Shown here in pieces: positions 43,537 to 51,278 of a DNA stretch of 64,000 nucleotides. A model generated the notes under the pieces. It had not been told where the DNA came from. It was given only the letters and a program-made list of their open reading frames with translations, and did not search any database. Both the position numbers and the translations under genes were made by a program. The stretch comes from Halobellus sp. Atlit-31R (lineage in GTDB: Archaea; Halobacteriota; Halobacteria; Halobacteriales; Haloferacaceae). Each line of letters opens with the position of its first letter. Position 1 is the first letter of the stretch. Location of the stretch: positions 248,001-312,000 of the forward strand of contig QPLR01000002.1 of the NCBI GenBank assembly GCA_003665935.1, in the 5' to 3' direction.

Positions 43537-43977
43537 ATGGAGGATAGACGGCCGTCACCGGACGACGCAGACGCCGAGGCGGTACGCGAGGACCACGAGA
43601 GCCCCCCCGCGGGCTGGACGCTCTGGAACGACGAGCCACGCGGCCGTCGCATCCTGGTCTTTCGCCCGGACGTGTTCAACGAACAGAACGACCTGCCCGC
43701 CGAGTGTCTCCCGACGATCCTCGTGTCGAATCGGTCGCGTGCCCGCCGGCCCGGTGCCGCCCAGATCCGGACCGACACCTGGCACGTCGTCCTCACGCTC
43801 GAACCGGAGGTCGAGGTGGTAACCGAGTCGTACGACAGCCGGGAGGCCGCACTCGCGGGCGCGAACGACCTCGCCGCTCGCTTCGCCGTGGGCGGCGTCG
43901 ACTACCGCGCGGCCTACCAGATCCCACGGGAAGCGTACTTCGAGCGCCTCGACGAGGTCGTCGGCGACGGCGCGTAG
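43537..43977 (+). CDS. DUF5820 family protein
   Basis: A 146-residue soluble acidic protein typical of haloarchaea. It opens with a disordered DDADAEAVREDHE segment, then WTLWNDEPRGRRILVFRPDVF and a compact alpha/beta core ending GGVDYRAAYQIPREAYFERL. Not assigned to any pathway. The TATA-like GATATTTGTATC (43504-43515) is 22-33 bases upstream, so the message is leaderless. Confidence 0.8.
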   Translation: MEDRRPSPDDADAEAVREDHESPPAGWTLWNDEPRGRRILVFRPDVFNEQNDLPAECLPTILVSNRSRARRPGAAQIRTDTWHVVLTLEPEVEVVTESYDSREAALAGANDLAARFAVGGVDYRAAYQIPREAYFERLDEVVGDGA

Positions 43978-44010
43978 CCGCGTTCGAGGAGGGTTACCGC
44001 TCTCTCCGTT

Positions 44011-44062
44011 CAGTCAACGGAACCTTACCACCCGGCCAGTCGACGGAACCTTACCACCCGGC
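44011..44062. repeat. 26-bp tandem duplication across the 3' end of the GCS2-type gene
   Basis: CAGTC(A/G)ACGGAACCTTACC followed by ACCCGGC occurs at 44011-44036 and again at 44037-44062, differing at one base and directly adjacent. The right copy contains the stop codon (TTA at 44051-44053) and last codons of the minus-strand ligase gene; the left copy repeats this tail just after the gene. Confidence 0.95.
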
Positions 44063-45589
44063 GAACGGCGCCCCGCTCGCGGCTCGCTCGACGTACGTCG
44101 CCTGCATTTTCCGAATCGCCTCCGGCAGCGGCGCGCCGTCTTCGACCGCCTCTCGAACTCTCGCGCGCTTCCACGCGCTCGGCGAGGTGTGGTCGGCCTC
44201 GCGCCGCGCCTCGATCGGTCCGAGCGCCCACTCGATCGTCGCAGCCCCGACGCCGAGCGCGTCGAGTCCGTCTCGTGCGAGCGCGAACAGTTCGTCGTAG
44301 ACGACGTCGGCCTCGCTCGTCCGCTCGCCGTCCCGGGTCGTCCAACGGAGCTCTGCGGCCGGCCCGTCGTCGACGGCGGCGTAGAACGACGTCCGCGCGT
44401 CCTCCCACGGAAGCGACGCCAGCGGGTGCTCGGTCGCATCGACGCCGCAGAGCACACCGACGACGAGCGCCTGCACGCCGACGGTGTCTCTCAGCGTCGG
44501 CTGCGTCGGCAGCGGCCGGTACTCGATCCGGACGGACTCCTCGCTGGCGTCCGGACTCGGAGCGCCGTCCGCACCGCGCGGGATCTCGCCGCCGAAGACC
44601 GGCCGGACCCACCGCCAGTACGTCCCGCGCTTGGCGCCGAACGCCGGGTAGCGGTCGCTCCCCGGATCGCCCTTCCCTCCCTCGCCTAACTCCGGTGGCG
44701 CGACGAGCGTCGGGTCGTCGGCGATGCGCCCGATCAGCTCGCCGACGCTGTCGACGTCGCGCGGGACGCGGCACTTGTTCGTGCCGTCGTCGACGGAGCG
44801 CTCGAAGATCGGGATCCGGAGTTCGTGCGGCGTTCGCCCGAACGCGTCCTCGAGATCCGCCGACTCGTCGTATCTGTCTGCCGGGAGGAACGGGGAGTTC
44901 GCCGAAAGCGAGAGGATCGGGCCCATCGTCCGCGTCGCGACGTTGAGATAGCGCGGCACGTCGTCCGGGTCGGGGAGCTGGAGGTGTGGCTGCATCGACG
45001 TCGCCAGCGACTCGACGAGCATCGAGCGAGCGGTGTCGAGGCCGGGCAGGCCGAGTTCGATCCGACCGCCGCTCGCCTCGCTGATCACCTGATCGAGCGC
45101 GACGTACCGCGGTACGGAGCGCATCTGCGCCGCGAGAAAGATCCCGTCGATCTCCGCCCCGGCGTCGAGATACTGGCGCGTCCCGCCCGCGGGCGGGACG
45201 GTCCACATTGCATCGAGGACGAACCGTCGGTCCGTCTCCCCGAGGACTTCCTGAACCTCGTCGTAGATGTCGCGCAGTTCCGCGTGCTGCTGTCTGAGGC
45301 CGGCGTCGGAGACGACGTCCGGGTCGGTGTGGAGCTCCGCGTTGTGGACGCCGAGTTCGCGGCTGCAGCCGTCGCGGTCGAACAGCCGCTCGGGCGCGGC
45401 CGCGAGCCGCCCCGCGTCGTCGACGACGTAGCCCTCCAGTTCGAGCCCCACGGCGGCGTCCGGGGCGTCGAAGACGCCGGCGTCGACGTCAGCTCGTAGC
45501 GATTCGGCCTCGCGCTCGACGCGGCGCTCGAACGCGGCGCGTCGCTCCGGATCGAGCGCTGTGCGGACGGCGTCGATCGTGTCGGTCAT
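44051..45589 (-). CDS. Glutamate-cysteine ligase-like (GCS2 family) protein
   Basis: The 512-residue protein contains the GCS2-type ATP-dependent carboxylate-amine ligase pattern: VGLELEGYVVDD (about residue 47), LGVHNAELHTDP (about 80), ILSLSANSPFLPADRY and EYRPLPTQPTLRDTVG in the catalytic grasp core, with Glu and Arg residues at the expected positions. Haloarchaea make gamma-glutamylcysteine with GshA, but this is longer than the known enzyme and could be a paralogue acting on another amino acid. The start at 45589 is the first after the promoter-like GTGTACG region. Confidence 0.72.
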   Translation of the reverse strand: MTDTIDAVRTALDPERRAAFERRVEREAESLRADVDAGVFDAPDAAVGLELEGYVVDDAGRLAAAPERLFDRDGCSRELGVHNAELHTDPDVVSDAGLRQQHAELRDIYDEVQEVLGETDRRFVLDAMWTVPPAGGTRQYLDAGAEIDGIFLAAQMRSVPRYVALDQVISEASGGRIELGLPGLDTARSMLVESLATSMQPHLQLPDPDDVPRYLNVATRTMGPILSLSANSPFLPADRYDESADLEDAFGRTPHELRIPIFERSVDDGTNKCRVPRDVDSVGELIGRIADDPTLVAPPELGEGGKGDPGSDRYPAFGAKRGTYWRWVRPVFGGEIPRGADGAPSPDASEESVRIEYRPLPTQPTLRDTVGVQALVVGVLCGVDATEHPLASLPWEDARTSFYAAVDDGPAAELRWTTRDGERTSEADVVYDELFALARDGLDALGVGAATIEWALGPIEARREADHTSPSAWKRARVREAVEDGAPLPEAIRKMQATYVERAASGAPFAGW

Positions 45590-45666
45590 CGTGTACGTGT
45601 CGCGGCCGACGGCTACTGATACTGTCGCCTGTGTGCACGCCGCACGGATTCGTCGCCCCCCGCGTC

Positions 45667-46803
45667 TCACCCGCCGTGCCGGTCGTCGGCGTCGTTTCCC
45701 CCGGTCGCACGCAGGATGAACGGGCCGATCGAGAGCGTTCGCTTCGCGATCGTGCCGATCCGGAGGACGAACGACAGCAGGATGGCGAACGGCGCGAGCG
45801 TGATCGCCGTCGCGAGCGCGACGATCCAGACGTAGTCCGCGACCCCGAGCGTCGCGCCTGAGAACGACCCCAACACGCCGTGAAAGAGGAGCGTGTTCGT
45901 CGCGACGAGCAGCGCCGGAACGGCGCTGTAGAGCATCGCCCGCGAGAGATCGACGAGTTCCCACTGGAAGTACAGCGTCTTGAAATGTTCTCTCGCGGGA
46001 CCGAAGAGCGTCAGGACGGACACGAGCCCGTCGACCGCATCGCGGAGTTCCCGCACCGACTCCGTGCTGTCGTCGACTTCGGCGAGTTCGTCCCGCAGGC
46101 GACGCGCCTCGTGAATCTTCCAGGAGTAGTTGAAGTTCAGCGCCGCCGAGAGCACGTCGAAGGTGCCGAACTGCGGGTCCGCGAGATCGTCGCTGACCGC
46201 GGTCGCGTGTTCTCGCACGTCCTCGGCGAACCGCTGGACGCGCCCCGTCCCGACACGCTCGGACGCGACGGCGTCGGTCGCCTCCGAGAGTCGAACCGAT
46301 CGGCGCTCGACGGCGTCGACGAGCGCGCGGAGGAACGCCGCCGGAGTCGCGGGCGCGACCGCGACGCCGAGTTCGTCCTCGACGTCCCGGCGGAACGCCA
46401 TCGCGCCCTCCATCCGTTCGCGCTGGTCTCCGAGCGTCCCGAGTTCCTGAGAGAGCACCAGCGAGTTGATCGAGACGACGAGCGTGACGCCGGTGATCGT
46501 CGCAGTCAACAGACCCTGAAAGAGTGTCTCGACCGGGTCGCCGACAGAGAGGACGACGCGGTCGGTGACGGCAGACGCCATCAGGACGATCCCGCAGAGA
46601 ATGCCGAGTAGGACGACCGCCGCGACGACCCAGCGGTTCGCCTCCAAGAGGAGCCAGAGCTTCAGGCGGTTGTCGGTGCCGCGGCGACGCATCGTGTCGT
46701 TCGGCTCGTCTGCTGCGGTTTCGCCGCCGTTCGTCGGGCCGCCGTCGCTCCACAGGCCGTCGCCGAGTGGTTCGCCGTCGGTCGGGGTCTCCTGCCCACT
46801 CAT
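45667..46803 (-). CDS. Haloarchaeal membrane protein with two helical hairpins
   Basis: A 378-residue protein with an N-terminal acidic Gly-rich leader, two membrane segments at about 65-120 (VVAAVVLLGILCGIVLMASAV), a long cytoplasmic helical domain of about 150 residues rich in Asp/Glu/Arg (HEARRLRDELAEVDDSTESV) and two more membrane segments at about 280-345. The cytoplasmic domain between the helix pairs suggests a sensor of membrane state. The next gene in the same direction is PspA, 47 bases upstream, fitting an envelope-stress pair. Start 46803 avoids an upstream non-coding stretch. Confidence 0.72.
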   Translation of the reverse strand: MSGQETPTDGEPLGDGLWSDGGPTNGGETAADEPNDTMRRRGTDNRLKLWLLLEANRWVVAAVVLLGILCGIVLMASAVTDRVVLSVGDPVETLFQGLLTATITGVTLVVSINSLVLSQELGTLGDQRERMEGAMAFRRDVEDELGVAVAPATPAAFLRALVDAVERRSVRLSEATDAVASERVGTGRVQRFAEDVREHATAVSDDLADPQFGTFDVLSAALNFNYSWKIHEARRLRDELAEVDDSTESVRELRDAVDGLVSVLTLFGPAREHFKTLYFQWELVDLSRAMLYSAVPALLVATNTLLFHGVLGSFSGATLGVADYVWIVALATAITLAPFAILLSFVLRIGTIAKRTLSIGPFILRATGGNDADDRHGG

Positions 46804-46849
46804 CGGTATCACCGGTGGTTCCGAAAACCGCAACGGCGCGCGCCCGGGC

Positions 46850-47680
46850 TCAGTTCTCGTCGTCTTTCAGCTCTTCCAACTCGGCTTCGACTTCGGCGTC
46901 GGCGACATCGACGTCCGCGCCGTCACCGTTGCCCGCGTCGACGTCGACGTCCGCCGTTTCGGCCTCGGCTTCGGTCTCACTCGACCCGCCCATCTCGGCC
47001 TTCAGCGTCTCTAGCTCGGAGTCGACCTCGGCGTCGGTGCGCCCGGTTTCGAGCTGGCGGTCGATGCTGTCTTTGTCCGACATCGCCTCGTCGAACGCAC
47101 CGGTGTCGACGAGTTCGTCCATCGCCTCCGAGCGGGCCTCCATCTCGTCGGTGCGCTCCTCGGCGCGCTCGATGGCCCGGGAGACGTCGGCCATCTCGTC
47201 GCCGACGCCCGTCATCGCCTCTGAGACGCGCGAGGAGGCTTCGGCGGCCTCGTAGCGGGCTTTCATCGTCTCTTTCTTCGTGCGGAACTCCTCGATGCGG
47301 CCCTGCAGGTCGTTTTTCTTCTGGACGAGGTCGTCCTGTGTCGACTCGAGGTCGGCGATCTGCCCCTCCAGCTCTTCGATCTGCGACATCTTCGCCTGTT
47401 TCTTCTCCAGCGCCTGGCGGGCGAGGTCGTCGCGGTTCTGCCGGACGGCCTCCCGAGCCTGATCGTTGTGCTTTTCGACGTTCTCTTCGAGCCGCCGTTT
47501 CTGAATCTCCAGACGCTTCTTCTGCGTCGTTAGATCGGCGATACCCTGCTTGACGTCCTGTAGCTCGTCGCGCATCTGCTCGTAGGAGTAGTCGAGCGTT
47601 TCCGTCGGATCCTCCGCGCGATTGAGGAGGGAGTTGAGTTTCGAGCGGACGACGTAGGACGCGCGTGAGAGGATTCCCAT
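46850..47680 (-). CDS. pspA: PspA/IM30 (phage-shock protein A) family protein
   Basis: The 276-residue protein begins with MGILSRASYVVRSKLNSLLN, the amphipathic membrane-binding helix of PspA/Vipp1 proteins, followed by long coiled-coil helices (about 25-205) and a disordered acidic tail (about 210-276, with VDVDAGNGDGADVDV). PspA oligomers cover damaged membrane; homologues are ESCRT-III relatives. The adjacent membrane protein gene is likely its partner. The TATA candidate lies in the 58-base gap to the divergent hydrolase gene (AGTTAAAACATC read on the other strand serves that gene). Confidence 0.93.
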   Translation of the reverse strand: MGILSRASYVVRSKLNSLLNRAEDPTETLDYSYEQMRDELQDVKQGIADLTTQKKRLEIQKRRLEENVEKHNDQAREAVRQNRDDLARQALEKKQAKMSQIEELEGQIADLESTQDDLVQKKNDLQGRIEEFRTKKETMKARYEAAEASSRVSEAMTGVGDEMADVSRAIERAEERTDEMEARSEAMDELVDTGAFDEAMSDKDSIDRQLETGRTDAEVDSELETLKAEMGGSSETEAEAETADVDVDAGNGDGADVDVADAEVEAELEELKDDEN

Positions 47681-47738
47681 ATATCCCCACTTGGGGACGC
47701 CGGAGTTAAAACATCACGTGCCGAAGCGGGCGGTCACG

Positions 47739-48419
47739 ATGGGCGAGCCGATCCTCCTCCCCGGCGGTCGCGACGCCCGCGGCACGCTCGACGTCGCCGG
47801 CGGCTCCGACAACGCCGCGAGCCCTGTCGACGCGTGCGTCGTAGCCTGCCCGCCCCACCCCGAGCACGGCGGCCACCGCGGCGACCGACGGCTGCGAGCG
47901 GTGAGCGAGGCGCTCCGAGCGCGCGACGTCGACTGCCTCCGCTTCGATTACGGCCCCTGGGACGGCGGCCGCGGCGAGCGGACAGACGTCCGCCGAGCCG
48001 TCGCGTGGGCGAGAGAGCGGTACGACCGCGTCGCACTCTTCGGCTACAGTTTCGGCGGGTCGGTCGCGCTCTCGGCGGCCGCTCGCGGCGCTGCCGTCGT
48101 CGCGGTCGCCGCACTCGCACCCGCGTCTCGGGTCGGCGCAGCGCGAGAGGACCCCGAAGCACCGGACGACGAGCGGATCGGCGGTGTCGACGTCGTTGCC
48201 GACCTCCCGGCGATCACCGAACAGACGGACGTGCAGGTGCTCTACGGAACGCGCGACGACGTCGTCGACGTTGTGCCGGTCGTCGAGTGCGCCCGCGCGC
48301 ACGGTCACTCGATCACCGAGTTCCCAGCAGCTCACGGCCTCGTCGGCCAGACGTCCGACGTCGCGACCGCGGTCGCGGAGTTCTTCCGGCCAGCGCTTCA
48401 CGCCGTCGAGCCGCGATAG
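47739..48419 (+). CDS. Alpha/beta hydrolase
   Basis: A 226-residue dienelactone-hydrolase-like alpha/beta hydrolase. The nucleophile elbow is GYSFGGSVALSA (about residue 104); the catalytic Asp (VLYGTRDDVVDVV) and His (FPAAHGLVG, about 209) follow in order. HPEHGGHRGDRRLR after the first strand resembles an oxyanion region of esterases such as phospholipase-like hydrolases. The start at 47739 follows a TATA-like AGTTAAAAC (47704-47712). The 3' end overlaps the convergent membrane gene by 22 bases. Confidence 0.85.
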   Translation: MGEPILLPGGRDARGTLDVAGGSDNAASPVDACVVACPPHPEHGGHRGDRRLRAVSEALRARDVDCLRFDYGPWDGGRGERTDVRRAVAWARERYDRVALFGYSFGGSVALSAAARGAAVVAVAALAPASRVGAAREDPEAPDDERIGGVDVVADLPAITEQTDVQVLYGTRDDVVDVVPVVECARAHGHSITEFPAAHGLVGQTSDVATAVAEFFRPALHAVEPR

Positions 48420-48820
48420 CCCGCGAGGAACGAGGCGGCGACCGCGACGACGCCGGCGACCGCGACGAAGAGCCAGAACCCGGCCCAGGCGGCCGCGCCG
48501 AGATCCGTCGTGACCGCGTACGTGACCACAACGCCCGCAAGGCCGCCCCCGACCGGGACGAGAAACGCGAGGTCGCTCCACCGCCCGCCCGCGTTGGCGT
48601 ACTCGACGGCGTAGCCCCGGAGGTTGCCGACGGTCACGCGGAGCACGAGGACGGCGAAGAGGCCGGCGACGACGGCCGTGACGAGCGCGAACGGCGTGAG
48701 AGCCGTCTCGAACCCGGCGGTGTCGCGCCAGAGTGAGCTTCCGGTACCGAACAGGAACGCGGCGGCGTCGAGGAGATACCACGGGCGGAGGTGGTCGCGG
48801 AATCGTCGGTGGAGGGACAT
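48398..48820 (-). CDS. Small four-helix membrane protein
   Basis: The protein has 140 residues and four hydrophobic segments starting at MSLHRRFRDHLRPWYLLDAA; the third segment holds GGRWSDLAFLVPVGGGL. No family is recognised. The TATA-like CTATTATTGA read on the minus strand about 25-35 bases before 48820 supports the start. Its 3' end overlaps that of the hydrolase in antisense. Confidence 0.65.
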   Translation of the reverse strand: MSLHRRFRDHLRPWYLLDAAAFLFGTGSSLWRDTAGFETALTPFALVTAVVAGLFAVLVLRVTVGNLRGYAVEYANAGGRWSDLAFLVPVGGGLAGVVVTYAVTTDLGAAAWAGFWLFVAVAGVVAVAASFLAGYRGSTA

Positions 48821-48958
48821 ACGATAGTGTCTGTGATACATCAATAATAGTGTGCCGCGTCGGGCGCAGGCGATGCTGTCGCGGAGGCGGTACCTACGAA
48901 CAGTACCGCGAGGCGAGCGAAGCGAGCCGAGCGGCTTTTTCCCTCCAGGTTTTTGCGC

Positions 48959-49019
48959 GGTGGGTTCCCGCAGCGGCGCGCAGCGCCGCGAGGAAACCCA
49001 CCGTGGAAAAAGGTGGGTT
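48959..49019. terminator. Overlapping hairpins behind TFS, alternative pairing
   Basis: GGTGGGTT (48959-48966), AACCCACC (48995-49002) and GGTGGGTT (49012-49019, including the TFS stop codon on the minus strand). The middle arm can pair with either outer arm, giving a long hairpin with a GCGGCGC core or a short hairpin just at the stop codon. Beyond lies AAAAACC and CTTTTTCCC, that is T/A runs typical of terminators. On balance a 3' terminator with competing structures. Confidence 0.5.
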
Positions 49020-49347
49020 AGTTGTACCCCCGCCACCGGTGCCCACATTCGGTGCACTTGAAGAACCGCGTCGGGGGCTCGTCGGCGGAGCCGGTCTGTT
49101 TGATCGTGTACCACGCCTTCTGGGTCCCGCACTCGTCGCAGACGACGTCGGTCGCGGTCGGCTTCCCCTCGAAGTTCGCGTCTTCGGTCGTCTCGATCAC
49201 GTCGTCGTCGCTTTGGGTCTCCGTCGAGACGAACTGCTCGGCCAGTTCCGCGTCCTGTTCGGCCTCCGCACCACAGTCGTCGTTCGTGCAGACCATCGCG
49301 CCGTCGCGCGAGACCATCATCGAGCCGCACTCGTCGCAGAACTGCAT
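49018..49347 (-). CDS. tfs: Transcription elongation factor TFS
   Basis: TFS (109 residues) is the archaeal TFIIS/RPB9-like cleavage factor that rescues backtracked RNA polymerase. The N-terminal four-Cys ribbon MQFCDECGSMM...CTNDDCG and the C-terminal TFIIS-type ribbon CDECGTQKAWYTIKQT...CTECGHRW are present. The catalytic acidic pair of the C-terminal loop reads ADEPPTRFFKC (Asp-Glu, about residue 88). Downstream of the UbiA fusion by 59 bases in the same direction. Confidence 0.96.
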   Translation of the reverse strand: MQFCDECGSMMVSRDGAMVCTNDDCGAEAEQDAELAEQFVSTETQSDDDVIETTEDANFEGKPTATDVVCDECGTQKAWYTIKQTGSADEPPTRFFKCTECGHRWRGYN

Positions 49348-49406
49348 TTGGACCTCCGTTCTCGGCGCGGACACAAGTGTCTCTCGGGAGTCGACGCCCC
49401 GTCGGG

Positions 49407-50597
49407 TCAGCGGTCCGTTCCCGCCGAGTCGCCGTCCGCGTCGTCCCGCTCGTGCAGCGTCTCGTGGAGCCCGATCACGAGCGCCGGCACGACGAGCATA
49501 AACAGGTGCTCTTCGATCGGGATGCCGAGCAGTTCGACGCCGGTGCGTAGCGGAATGGCGAAGACGCCGACTTCGAGCGTGTACCAGTCCCAGACGAACG
49601 CGAGCGGATAGAGCCCCAGAATCGTTGCGGCCGCGCGCCGGAGCGCCCGCGCGGAGACGAGAAGCGCCAGCGCGAACGCGCCGAACGCGACCTCCGTCGC
49701 GAGATACGTGTAGGGGCCGAGCACGCCGACGTCCGGGAGCGGGACGCCCGCGAGCGGTCGGTACCAGACGGCGACGACCAAGAGCGCGAGCAACACGTAC
49801 GCGCCGCGGACGAGCAGCATCGTCGCCACCTCCGCGTCCGCCCGGGTTGCGATCAGCGCGACGACTCCGAAGGCGACGGCGGCAAGCGGCGCTGCCGTCG
49901 GGAAAGTCCCGTCGACGGCGAACAGGACGACGAGCACGAGGCCGAGATACAGGAGCGCGTACGCGAACCGTCGCGCACGGGCGCGGCCGAGGACGACAGC
50001 GACAGTCCGCTTGCCGATCGAGCGATCGTACGCGTAGTCTTGGGCGTCGTCGACGACTTTCACGCCCGCGAGCACGGCGAGGAAGACGAGTCCGAACGCG
50101 AGTGGCTCGACGGCGACGTGGCCCGCCTGCGCGTAGTGACCGCCGACGATGGCGAGCGCGATGCCGAGCGGGTAACCGACCGTCGCCGTCACCGGGTTCG
50201 TGTCGAACTGCGGCGCGTGGAAGAAGCCGAGGACCCACATCGGCGTCGTGATGGCGGCAGCGACGACGTCGACCAGCGCCCCGAGCAGGAGCGTGGCAGC
50301 GGCGAACCCGAGCGTCGACCCGAGCAACGCCCGCCGACAGCCCGCTTCGCTCAGCGGGTGGTCGTCGTCCTCGGCCCGCACGTAGAAGTCGACGTAGCCG
50401 TCTTTCACGTGCGCGGTGTAGACAGCGAGAAACGTTGCCGACGCGTGGAGGACGAGCGGAACGAGCGCCGCCGACCCGGCGAGCACCGCGCCGAACGCGC
50501 TCGCGGCGAGCGGCGGCAGCATAAACACCGGATGGACCTGCGAGACCAGCGCGCCGAGGTCGGTCCGGTCCTCGCCGTCCTGACGAGCGAACGACAT
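49407..50597 (-). CDS. UbiA-family prenyltransferase fused to a lycopene-cyclase-type domain
   Basis: The 396-residue protein has an N-terminal UbiA prenyltransferase domain (about 1-265) with two Asp-rich motifs, HVKDGYVDFYVR (about 63) and VKVVDDAQDYAYDRSIGKR (about 190), and a C-terminal half of a lycopene cyclase (CarR) domain (about 285-385) with WDWYTLEVGVFAIP and GIPIEEHLFMLVVPALVIG. The PIEE motif is the cyclase signature. UbiA enzymes of haloarchaea include the bacterioruberin elongase LyeJ, so a joint role in C40-C50 carotenoid or related terpenoid synthesis is likely. One cyclase domain alone is half of a typical heterodimer. Confidence 0.82.
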   Translation of the reverse strand: MSFARQDGEDRTDLGALVSQVHPVFMLPPLAASAFGAVLAGSAALVPLVLHASATFLAVYTAHVKDGYVDFYVRAEDDDHPLSEAGCRRALLGSTLGFAAATLLLGALVDVVAAAITTPMWVLGFFHAPQFDTNPVTATVGYPLGIALAIVGGHYAQAGHVAVEPLAFGLVFLAVLAGVKVVDDAQDYAYDRSIGKRTVAVVLGRARARRFAYALLYLGLVLVVLFAVDGTFPTAAPLAAVAFGVVALIATRADAEVATMLLVRGAYVLLALLVVAVWYRPLAGVPLPDVGVLGPYTYLATEVAFGAFALALLVSARALRRAAATILGLYPLAFVWDWYTLEVGVFAIPLRTGVELLGIPIEEHLFMLVVPALVIGLHETLHERDDADGDSAGTDR

Positions 50598-50651
50598 ACG
50601 GTATCGTCCGTCTACGCGAGCAAAAGCGTTCGGCAGCCTCGGAGTTGCTTC

Positions 50652-51278
50652 CTACTGCTCGCGACCGTCGACCATCGGACATCCCCGCACGCGGAAGTGG
50701 TCGCTGTCGACGACTGTGACGATCTCCGTCCCCTCGTGAGTGCACGCCAGGGCCGGCGGATCGTCGAGATACGGGCACTTCTGGCAGTACTCCGCTTTCG
50801 AGACGACGTGTTCGGTCGCCTGCGAGTGACTCCCGGTCGACGCCTTCGGTTCGGCGACACTGCGTGCGGACTCGCCGTGCCCGACCTGTGATTCGGCGTC
50901 GTCGTCGGTTTCGAGCGACGACCAGAGCGTATCCTCGTCGATCTCGCCGACCGACATCTCCTCGAAGGGATCGTCGGTAGCAGCGTCGCCCGACGGCGCT
51001 GTCCCGCGACTGTCGGCCCCTGATTCGTCGCCCGCGCCGACCGTGTCGCCGCCGAAATCGGGGCCTGCTCGGTCGGCCGAGACCCCCTCGTCGGTCCGCG
51101 ACTCTCGACTCTCAGAGACACGGCGCGCCAACTCCGAGAGCGGCACGTCTTCGACGCCGTCTGCTGCGGCCGACCCGTCGGCGTCCGATTCGGTCGCGTT
51201 CGCCCCGACGTCAGTCTGCTCGGGCGGCTCCGAGGTCTCGTCCGGGCGGTCGTCGGCGTCGGCGTCGTCGCCGCTCAT
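50652..51278 (-). CDS. Acidic protein with C-terminal four-Cys cluster
   Basis: Of 208 residues, about 1-150 are disordered, acidic and Ser/Asp/Gly-rich with one ordered helix PLSELARRVSE. The C-terminus has YCQKCPYLDDPPALACTHEG (about residue 165) and RVRGCPMV, that is C-x2-C-x11-C with a fourth Cys about 24 later, which could bind zinc or an iron-sulfur cluster. The stop and start overlap by four bases (ATGA) with the upstream gene, so they form an operon. Function unknown. Confidence 0.7.
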   Translation of the reverse strand: MSGDDADADDRPDETSEPPEQTDVGANATESDADGSAAADGVEDVPLSELARRVSESRESRTDEGVSADRAGPDFGGDTVGAGDESGADSRGTAPSGDAATDDPFEEMSVGEIDEDTLWSSLETDDDAESQVGHGESARSVAEPKASTGSHSQATEHVVSKAEYCQKCPYLDDPPALACTHEGTEIVTVVDSDHFRVRGCPMVDGREQ

